NCBI GenBank assembly: GCA_950295325.1
Contig: OX485803.1
Coordinates: forward strand, 25,535,554 to 25,599,553
Direction of reading: 5' to 3'
DNA length: 64,000 nt
DNA from: Polytrichum commune
Taxonomy: Eukaryota; Streptophyta; Polytrichopsida; Polytrichales; Polytrichaceae
This document shows positions 55,960 through 64,000 of the stretch, piece after piece. Every line of letters starts with the position of its first letter. The stretch's first letter is position 1. The notes below the pieces were generated by a model. The model was not told the origin of the DNA, did not search any database, and was given only the letters and a program-made list of their open reading frames with translations. The translations under genes were made by a program, and so were the position numbers.

Positions 55960-56060
55960 AAATGCTTAAAGTAGACGTGCATAATTCGCTTACTTCTCTT
56001 AATCATACACTTATTTCTGAGTGGTATGTGGTTGGGTGTGGCTCCAAGAACATATATCAA
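55960..56060 (+). repeat. Short dispersed repeat shared with 58880-58980
   Basis: CTCTTAATCA.ACACTTA, then TGAGTG(G/A)TATGT(G/A)GTT and GGTGTGGCTCCAAGAAC occur in both places in the same order. Confidence 0.65.
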
Positions 56061-56699
56061 CAAGACAATTATTTTCAATTGTCAACTAACACATCTATTG
56101 CGATTTTTTCTATAAAGCTGAGGGCCCCCTTTTGTCCATTTACCTTGACTTCAAAGAATTTAATAGCATTTCTAGATGCATACACTAGAGAAAAACGATA
56201 ACCTCTCTCTCTCTCTCTCGTCTATACTATGTATGCTAAGGCCTCAAATAATACCCCTCCTTACACTCACGTTAATTCGTACGTGGTATGAAGAGTCCAC
56301 CCCCTGGGATTGTACAACAACTTTGTTGTTTTGTATGGAGGGCAATAACATGTGCATGAACTTCTAAGGAAGTTTTGGGCATGGTGGAAGGGGAAATTGA
56401 ACCAAGCACCTTGTGAATACAAAGCAAAAATGTTAACAAATGAGTTATTGCAATCTTTAACTAGATTGCTCTTGTAATTCAACAAATTTGAAGAGTTCCA
56501 AAAGTAATGCAACACCCCAAATTCACGTTTTAATTATTTATTGTTGGCATGTGAGTCCAGTTACCATGGAATTTGACATGAAGCTAGTTATATACTTCAA
56601 TTAGAATGCATGGGCACCACGTGAGGTAAGCTTTTCCCATTTCCAAGATAATGCCAATTTTGTATGTTTATGAACAATGTTGCATTACTTTTTGGAAGT

Positions 56700-57250
56700 C
56701 AATGTATGTACTTCTTTGTATATTTGTCAAGTGGAGTACATAGAAAGCAACCGTAGTGGCAATCTTAGGTATGTGGGCCTTATATGGTCACACTTTTTAA
56801 CCAAACCCCTTTGTGTGCCTGGCATATGGCAAGGCTTGTTCTTATTTGGACACCAAATAGCTACATGTTACAATGAAATTGGAGATTGTGTTAAATATAT
56901 GTTAGTCATATTCAAGAAGCTACAAAATTGGGAGGGCCCATGTGATTGCTTGAAGAGAAAAGTAAACTTCACTTTGCGTTGTTATATGTTTTGCATCTCC
57001 ACTTCAATTGAAAAATTGAAATGATATTATGTATAAATTGCAATTGCTTACTAGATAAGACTCTTCTAAATCTAACACAACGGCTAGAATCGTCCATAGA
57101 ATTAGAAGTGTCCACAAAAGGGCCACATTCCTCTATGCAAAGCAAACGTTTGTATTTTTTTCAAGTGGAATATATAGAAAGAATACACATTGAAGATCTA
57201 ACAAAATGTTGGTGTCATGATTCAATTTGTTGTTTTTGTTCTCTATCTTC
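56700..57250 (+). pseudogene. Decayed coding-like repeat (family S), second copy
   Basis: Frames at 56677-57024 and 57021-57290 contain QVEYIESNRSGNLRY and QVEYIERIHIEDLTKC, so the unit is internally duplicated about 430 bp apart. The middle aligns with 15170-15660, including LTQRLESSIELEVST. The product is unrecognised, interrupted and probably from an extinct transposon. Confidence 0.45.
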
Positions 57251-57295
57251 TATTGATATGATTCACGACTTCAAATGTATGATGCATTAAGAAAC

Positions 57296-57590
57296 CTATG
57301 GTGAAACATCAACAAAAGTTAGACCTACCCTTATTTAATTATGATTTTCGGAGGCATATGCTTGCTAATTCTTTAAGTGAATACTTAAATCCCCCATTTT
57401 TGTTCATATTGAGTGTAAAATAGTTAATAAAAGTTGAAGACGCAATCCAACCTTTTTAAGACATGTGTGTTTTACGATGTGATTTTTTTTCTTCTCACCC
57501 AACCACGCACCCAACCAATCAATTGAAGGTTTCCGATTCCAAAAAGCAACCGAATAACACACACCCGCATACCGTATGTGTGACTAGGCG
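57296..57590 (-). repeat. Dispersed repeat family O, minus-strand partial copy
   Basis: GAAACATCAACAAAA, CCCTTATTTAATTATG and the end block CCAATCAATTGAAGGT-TTCCGATT match 48985-49110 and 49580-49620. Confidence 0.5.
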
Positions 57591-57639
57591 AGTAGTTTTC
57601 ACTCATAACTTGGGGATGCAAAAACGGCTACCCAGTCAT

Positions 57640-58392
57640 CGATGATAAATGAAGGACGAGGCAAGAGTGTGGTCATGGAGTGCCCGTAAGGCCAAAGATT
57701 TTTGGCGTTAGAGTGACACCGACGAGAAAGTGATTTGAGTGTTGAAGTCTCGTGCTTCGTATGCAACACCTCGGATGCTAGACATTGACATCGCCGTTGC
57801 TTCTAAATCAAATCTTAAATTTCCATCGAGTGTTTGGCAATAGAAAACATTTTCTTGGTACATGAGAGCCTCGAGTACTAAGGATCAATCCCATGGTGAT
57901 ACCATCATTGGCTAAGGAAAGCGATAGCCTTAAAACTTTATCTCAAAGTGCATTGCTTAGCGGCCAATGCGGTACCATTTTAGTGGGGATGTAACTTATC
58001 GCCCCCACATCCACATGTTTGACTCATCCGAAAATGAGCGATCAAAATTTTGGAAGCAAGGAACTTACACAAAGGGCCGAGTCCAAGTTATGGAAAGTGA
58101 AGTGGTGCTCAAGTGGCGCTAATGTCACAACATCACTTATCTCGGCTTGGTAGTTCCCATGTAAGTAAATACTCCTACTAAGTTAGAGGCTCAAGGAAAT
58201 GACTACCCTAGCCTATGTCTCAAGATAAGAGCAACTAGCCTATATAAGTTCATTGTGGAATGGAATCTCACCAAAGCTAAGTACCCGTTGTATCAAAGTG
58301 GATGCGACACCTTTGTCTCAAGGCATGGGCCCAACACAAATAGCTCTACCTCCAAGAAACGGAAAGGAAAACTTTCTCAAAAACCAAAATGA
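57640..58392 (+). pseudogene. Larger unidentified coding relic with stops and frameshifts
   Basis: Coding-like segments follow one another with breaks: ASYATPRMLDIDIAVASKS, continuing to a TAG, then KTFSWYMRASSTKDQSHGDT; next a frame from 57971 reading MRYHFSGDVTYRPHIHMFDS and WKQGTYTKGRVQVMESEVVL; last, YPSLCLKIRATSLYKFIVEW followed by a basic tail, SKKRKGKLSQKPK, before TGA at 58390. The Lys/Arg-rich end resembles a nuclear localisation signal. I do not recognise the family. It is the best candidate for a dead autonomous transposon or retrocopied gene here. Introns instead of frameshifts cannot be excluded. Confidence 0.45.
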
Positions 58393-59434
58393 CACTTATC
58401 TACTTTGACCATGAAGGAAAAGAAAAGTGAACATTGGTGTCTCCACCGACTTTAACACCTATCTTCTTCGACCATGTATGATCCCAAATAGACTTTCTAT
58501 CAACCGAGAACGGCAAGGGATGTGGCTTAGAACCAATATTTTCCTTTTTGACTTTATGAAGTCACATTGCATAAAAAATAATAAGGCGGTCTCTTTTATT
58601 GCGTTAGAATCGAGTTTTATATTCTTTTTTGGGGGAAAAAATATCAACAGAACGGTATGATTTGGTGGGTCACAACCATTTCCGCATCAATGCCACATAC
58701 GCAACCTATGCCATTGTCAACGCAACTATCATATTAGTGGTCCCCTTGTGATCCAACTCCGAGTTTTAGTAAAATTTTGTAGCCTATCACCAACTTCAAA
58801 TTCGGATAAATCAAACAATACACCATATGACATCCTTCATTGTGCAATATGTAGCCAACATGCAGATAAGGTAGGCATGCCTAATGCAACTAGTGCTCTT
58901 AATCAAACACTTACATTTGAGTGATATGTAGTTAGGTGTGGCTCCAAGAACTTATATCATTCTAATTATTAAAAATGGAATTTATAATAATATTAACTCA
59001 TACTCAAGAAAATTGGATTGCATGCTCAGTATATAATAACCATTCTAAGTTTAATAAAAAACATAATTGGGGGAAGGGGGGACTATACAACCATTTGATA
59101 AGCATGAAAATCTTCAATTTAATAATGAACAAGACATTCATATGAACTCTAAAAATTATGAGGAAAGCAACCACAACCTCAAATTTGCATTTGCTTGCCA
59201 TCTCCTACTAATCACACATTTCAAATCCTAGGAGAGATGGGCTAGTTAGATAACATAAACATTTAAGACCCAACCACCTCACTCATAACACCACCAACAA
59301 CAATACTTATACTTATAATTATAATTATTTCTTTCTTCAAAAAACACTTCCTAGAACCCCTCATTCGGAATCCCACTTTGGACTGCAATAGGTGCATGAA
59401 CTAATCACAACTTGAAGACATTGCATCGTTACTT
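58393..59434. other. No gene seen
   Basis: A 77-codon frame and its antisense 62-codon shadow at 58427-58660 have no domain. The block at 58880-58980 repeats 55960-56060. Confidence 0.4.
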
Positions 59435-59913
59435 ATGAACGGGGAGAGCCAACCGCTAGTTATAGACAAACCACCGGTTGAAGTTCATCAAGACTCCAAG
59501 AATATTACCCGACCTTTGAAACAAATCTATGGAACATACCTCAAATTAATAACATGACAACATGTAACCGGTGGTTGGACTTGGAAACACTAGGATTTCG
59601 ACCGATTCTCGGGGGGACACTTCACTATACTTTGTGTGAACACGTGCGTTAAAGGGGTATTTAAATGAGGCTATCACATAATTGGAATATTTGAGGTATA
59701 TTCTCAAACATTCTACAATATTTGAGGTATATTCTTGTTATATTCTCTAATTATTCCTTACTTGAATTTTAAGCATCCTATATTACATCTAAATTTTTCT
59801 AAATTTTATTGCTCATGAATAAAATACACCCTATATTTTAACGCACCATGTTTACTAATTTTCCTAAGTGTCCTCCCCGAGGACCGATTATGCCCCAAAA
59901 ATCTTCCCGGACG
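59435..59913 (-). repeat. AACCGGTT repeat family D, minus-strand copy with nested MITE
   Basis: On the + strand it runs from ATGAACGGGGAGAGCCAACCG through CATGTAACCGGT and CACTAGGATTTCGACCGATT, is interrupted by the element at 59608-59881, and resumes GACCGATTATGCCCC to CTTCCCGGACG. The two sides join perfectly to give the sequence seen in other copies. Confidence 0.8.
59608..59881. mobile_element. MITE with CTCGGGG termini and 8-bp target duplication (family E-like)
   Basis: 274 bp with termini CTCGGGGGGACACTTCA and, inward from the right, CTCGGGGAGGACACTTA. The perfect 8-bp duplication GACCGATT lies at 59600-59607 and 59882-59889. Ends and target size match 40623 and 55029, but most of the interior differs; it includes two ATATTTGAGGTATATTCT repeats at about 59678-59737. 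Confidence 0.88.
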
Positions 59914-60422
59914 CCGATCATTACATTGAATGGTCTACATAACTTAGGTGAACTTTTGAACCACCGCTTACTTGTGGAAAGTCACGATTTGTCCTTTGCC
60001 TGCAAACTTTGAGAAACAATTACACATCCCATAAGCTTACGCATGTACCTTTGTTACGATCTAAGAAAGCGGTGGTACCACAAGTAAGCGTGATGTATGA
60101 ACCCCGAGAAACTCATCTTACCTTTGTACAAGTGTGTGGTTGGCATGTCGGCCTATTGTCTCAAGTTTCTAACGTCCAACATAGTTTACTATGGTAGTTG
60201 TTGTTGATGCGTCTACTCTAGAAATAGGTGTGTCAGCAGCACATGGTCATCCATGCCACCTCGGGGTTAGTGCACAATAATCCCCTTATTTATGTCATCT
60301 CACCGGTAAATGTAACACTGACAATGTCTCGTTGTTACAGTGTCACTCTATTCCGAGTGTTGTAACAATGTTTTGTGCTCCCGTTGGTCCCTCCAAAAAA
60401 CTCAATGGAAAAAATGAGGCAA

Positions 60423-60466
60423 GAGTGTATTTTGGTGTTCTGTGTGAGAAGCACCAAAGTACACTC
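60423..60466. repeat. Hairpin with 15-bp stem
   Basis: GAGTGTATTTTGGTG (60423-60437) pairs with CACCAAAGTACACTC (60452-60466) with one mismatch and a 14-base loop. It is not followed by a clear T-run and no gene ends nearby, so it is not a terminator. Stem length is too short for a typical plant microRNA precursor. Confidence 0.65.
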
Positions 60467-60586
60467 CCACCTTGTGCTTTATGATATAATCTGTTTAAAG
60501 AAGTTTTCATCGTCTCCCCTTAAGATAGGTAGTTAGCATGGCCAGTATGGACTTTGGGAAGGAAAAGATGTGGGTTTGACTATGAC

Positions 60587-60609
60587 AATATATATATATA
60601 TATATATAG
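60587..60609. repeat. (TA)n microsatellite
   Basis: About 11 TA units. Confidence 0.85.
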
Positions 60610-61514
60610 CCCTACACCATTTCACACAACAATTTTCATTATTTAACATCTCCGATTCTTCTCGGGAAAATTTGAATCTTTGATTTTATGCTGAGATCCT
60701 AAACATCATAACACTAAAACATAAAAACATTGCATGTGGTACTTACCATATTTATTTACCCAAAGTGACCATTGGGCTCCTTTCCCAAGGGGTATCATGG
60801 ACATGTAATCCCATGCCTTGCTATGGCGATGCCTAGAAGACACACTATGATAGAGAAGTTCAACTATTGTTAGAAGGGAATTTAGACTTGAAGATACCGG
60901 CCGGACACATTTACGAATCATTCTTGAAAAGTGAACGTCATTGAGATCTTGATAATGCAAAAACCAAACTTTGTGTACATAGGCACTTGTATGAGCAGCA
61001 AAATAGCTTCAAAAGATCACACAAGTCGTACCGAGAGTTGGTGATTAAAGAGCAGTACTAGAGGAACATGAATTCAAGGATGAGTTTCAAAAAGTAGTAC
61101 GAAAACAATCATCTTCTTTTAAACAATAAAAAAATGATGAGATGTGGCGATTTTTACGAGTTGCACCCAATGGAAGGAAGTCTTGAAGTAACTTTAACTT
61201 GTGGTTTGAAAAGGTTGAAACAACATCAAGTCAAGTGGAGATTGAAAGTATAAAATTGTGTGTGTGTGTTTGCTTAGTACCTATGCGCATCTTGTGCCAA
61301 AAAGTATGCAAGAAAAAGAAAAAGAAAACACGAGTACCGAGTTGAATAGGTCACCACATGAACATGGTGACGTGCAATCTTACTAATCTACATGCATGCT
61401 CCTTGTCACATTCAAAAGAAATGAAGATAAATCCACAAAACTAGAAAGAAAAACCCTTGGGGAAGGATGAATATGTATGGAAAAAAAATGGCCAATCATC
61501 TACGGAGAAAACTA

Positions 61515-62159
61515 CTCTAAACATTGTATTTAGTGTCACCAATTCTACTTGTCTTGCTCGATACTAATTGTAAACCACTTCACTAAATATGATATTTAGT
61601 ATTTAATTATATTTAATGTTGTTACGACCTTACCCTGCTCAACACTAATTTTCAATTTCTTGACAATTGGTGTTAAAAGATAGGATGGAATACTCCTTTT
61701 ATCATTGTTATTTTTTTTCACATACTTATTAACACTAAATTCAAACATGTAGCTTCCGCATATTACCACAATTGATATTTAGTGTTTGAGTTTACATTTA
61801 ATGTTACTTACTTTCATAGGTTTGTTGACATTTAGTGTATGCGTTTGTGTTTAGTATACCAAACACTAAATATGAACCTAGCATTCTTTGTCATTCCTTG
61901 TAGAAAAAATTGGAAATTATAATTTTACAATGTTCCAATTACTATCACTTACTAAGTGTTTTCTGAATCCCAATTTTAATCATCCATGACAACATTCCAT
62001 TGCAAGTTGTTAAGATGCAGAATATACCAAACTAAACGTGAATGAATTAAACATAAGTGGGGAAGATAGTACTTGTAAATTCATACATAAGAAGTGTCAT
62101 TTGAATAAATACCACATTGACATAAAATACGATTTGACACTAATTACAAATAAATAGTG
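61515..62159 (-). mobile_element. TA-type MITE (family A) interrupted by family B sequence
   Basis: Flanked by TA (61513-61514 and 62160-62161). The left part, CTCTAAACATTGTATTTAG with TCACCAATTCTAxTTGTCTT, and the right part from CATTCCTTGTA onward align with 9555-9906. Between about 61578 and 61870 the sequence instead matches family B. Confidence 0.75.
61578..61870 (-). mobile_element. TA-type MITE (family B) nested in family A
   Basis: Reverse complement of 44519-44920, shorter by about 110 bp. Left terminus CTTCACTAAATATGATATTT; further blocks CCTTACCCTGCTCAACACTA and ATTTAGTGTATGCGTTTGTG. The right border is ambiguous because the termini of both families share CCAAACACTAAATAT-like sequence, so recombination rather than insertion is possible. 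Confidence 0.65.
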
Positions 62160-62839
62160 TAGTGTGTAAAGTATGATATCATGTACGTTAACATGTTTTT
62201 GCAAATAAGTTTATCCATGCTCATATGACTGTCACTTTTTCAGTTTCAGATAGAGAGACGGTCTAGTCCCCATTCTCAAACTCAACTACTTCTTATAGTC
62301 GTGTTGATCATTGATTGTTTTTCTATGGGTAAAAAACTAAGCACACTTTCATGTGGACAAAGGGTCAAAATGATGTCCTATACTAGATTTTGTCGACTTG
62401 ACCAACACATGGAAGTTTGCCCTTATTCTTCAAAGTTAAAACCACACATTAAAACACATGTAACCTTGGTGAAATGTCACATATTTCAATATTGATTAAA
62501 TATGCCCCTCCTTCTCTTGTATTGAGTAGAAATTGTATTTCAATTGGAGACCACAATGGTTTGGGAACACGGTTTAGTAGTTGCATAAGTGGTTTACAAA
62601 ATTTTGTACTATTTGGCCTTCACTTGAGGCAGCTCAAAATAACACCAACACTTAACCTATTTTTGAATGATTATGCTCCAAAAAATTCATCCTGGACAAT
62701 GGGTACCTGCATTTCTCATTGTGTATTGAAAAGTTCTCTTGGTGAACAAAGTCAATTGTGGCCAACTTTCATGTGTAATTGCCACAATTTGACTTCATAA
62801 GTCGACGGGCTCATATTCATGCCGGTACCGTGTACAAAC

Positions 62840-62868
62840 TTTTTTCTTTTCTTTTCTTTTCTTTCTTT
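62840..62868 (+). repeat. (CTTTT)n microsatellite
   Basis: TTTTCTTTTCTTTTCTTTTC followed by TTTCTTTC. Confidence 0.8.
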
Positions 62869-62999
62869 CATAGGTCGACTAATTGACCACCTATATGCAA
62901 GTCAAAGCAGGAAGGATGTGAATTTTGAAGTGAGACCAAAATTTTATACACAAATTGTGCTAATTAGTGTTGAATACATTGCTATTAACTTTTACTTGC

Positions 63000-63250
63000 A
63001 TGCTCTATAATATACTTATTTTGCGTGGCATTAAAATTTGTGTGCCATGTTGCGTAGAGTGAGCCCAATCACTTGTCATGTAGTAGGAATTGTCCAATGC
63101 CACCTTCTCTAGTTGCCACACTATCATTGCAAGGTCAGTCACGTAGGTCAATGATAAATAGTGTGGGCCACATTAGAACATGTGTATAATGTACCTTTGT
63201 ATGTATCTTTTATGCCAATATAGTATCAAATCAACTAAGGTAAAATTTAA
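63000..63250 (+). mobile_element. Fragment of TA-type MITE family N
   Basis: CACTTGTCATGTAG, GTTGCCAC.C, GTAGGTCAATGATAAATAGT and GTGGGCCAC match the right-hand part of 3119-3440. The termini are not preserved. Confidence 0.5.
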
Positions 63251-63379
63251 TGCATAAAAAATTCATTCATTTAAACATTATGGATGGTTGAGTTGGAGGG
63301 AAACCAAGGGATGAGTGGTGAGTGGTAACATGAGGCCAAATTTAGACCAATCACACGGGTTTAGGGCCTCAAATTCAAA

Positions 63380-63616
63380 ATTGGTAACTTGTATAAAATC
63401 AGATTACATGTTACAAGTAAGAAACTTTTTTGCTTCAACACAAAAGATGGGGTCTATTACCATGTGCATGTGGAAAACCTTTCAGTCAAATGCTTAATTT
63501 TATTTTGTATTCCCCAAAAGTTACTTGTGTTGACATTTCAAAACCTTATGGTAAACACTACATTGGCATCACTGCTCGCGCTCAACGACACTGGCCAACT
63601 CAAGAAATTGCATGAC
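63380..63616 (+). pseudogene. Frameshifted coding relic, unidentified
   Basis: One frame reads KIRLHVTSKKLFCFNTKDGV then YYHVHVENLS; after a shift near 63480 a second frame continues MLNFILYSPKVTCVDISKPY then GKHYIGITARAQRHWPTQEI. Together they look like about 75 residues of a former protein. The YIG string with basic residues after it loosely recalls GIY-YIG nucleases, but the match is too weak to name. The relic has no visible start. Confidence 0.35.
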
Positions 63617-64000
63617 CTCGTTGTAGATATACGTTGGAGTGTGAATAGATTTATCCTATCAATGTTGCTCGATTCCAATGCAACTGGCCCCTAGTGGCAA
63701 GTTGAGCTTTTGCTCGGTGGACCTAAACTACTATGACCCTTTGAATGTATAATTTATGGTGTTCATATCTTTTGCCCCCATCAAATATTTCATGGCCTCC
63801 ACCATTAGCTTTGGATCTCCAAACTTGGCAGAAACCTTGAGTTTTAATGGCATTGAATCAAGGCCTCTTCCAAAAGAATCCCTTCTCAACCATGACCTGA
63901 AATTCGCTTTCTATAGGCAAGTCATCTTTTTGCCTTATTGTTGGAGCATCTCAATTTGCTACACTAAAGATCATAATGCAACCTATTTTTCATTTCAAGA

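Noticed and set aside
60423-60466. MicroRNA precursor or terminator
   Set aside because: The stem is only 15 bp with a 14-base loop, too short for a typical plant precursor, and no gene ends there.
1-64000. LTR retrotransposons, CRISPR arrays, tRNA or rRNA genes
   Set aside because: No primer-binding site, polymerase motifs, regularly spaced short repeats with unique spacers, or tRNA B-box with cloverleaf potential was recognised by eye; small or degraded examples could be missed.

Overview
The window looks like an intergenic, transposon-rich stretch of a streptophyte (probably land plant) nuclear genome. It is AT-rich and gene-poor, with GT-AG introns, a pyrimidine-rich leader and plant-type telo-boxes (CCCTAAA) in a presumed promoter. 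Most of the sequence consists of short non-autonomous DNA transposons (MITEs) of several superfamilies, often nested. The species cannot be fixed from the sequence. I found no rRNA, tRNA, CRISPR array, LTR retrotransposon or intact transposase.

Only one convincing protein gene is present: an uninterrupted 557-codon frame on the + strand (5616-7289), preceded by a leader that probably contains an intron. Its product has no domain I recognise, but it carries at least four and probably five copies of a short hydrophobic-Lys-Gly-(Leu/Val)-Lys motif. A weaker candidate is a small two-exon gene at 24820-25304 (or ending at 25155) downstream of a duplicated, telo-box-bearing segment. A 92-codon frame at 28485-28763 is doubtful. 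Coding relics with stops or frameshifts lie near 15.2-15.7, 18.4-18.8, 27.6-27.9, 56.7-57.3, 57.6-58.4 and 63.4-63.6 kb.

Layout. 1-4.2 kb: repeats and one MITE. 4.2-7.7 kb: the main gene. 7.7-14.1 kb: dense MITEs, including an element with TA duplications inside another MITE. 14.3-14.5 kb: heat-shock-element-like palindromes. 15-23.2 kb: relics, an AACCGGTT-rich repeat, a TTA-flanked Tourist-like element, a CACTA mini-element and a fold-back element side by side. 24-28.8 kb: candidate small gene, then tandem repeats. 29-31.7 kb: tandem MITE copies with a nested insertion. 32-36 kb: an inverted repeat, a CACTA element with a nested MITE, a GC-rich patch. 39.5-41.1 kb: two tandem arrays, one split by a MITE with an 8-bp target duplication. 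44-52 kb: MITEs, purine-rich microsatellites, a palindromic element, a GC-rich patch. 55 kb: a near-identical second copy of the 40.6 kb element. 56-64 kb: relics and nested MITEs.

The order of nested insertions gives a relative transposition history: an old dispersed repeat (here 'family O') and the AACCGGTT repeat ('family D') are the oldest hosts. TA-flanked, TTA/TAA-flanked, CACTA and 8-bp-duplication elements landed in them or in one another. Family letters are my own labels; no database search was possible.
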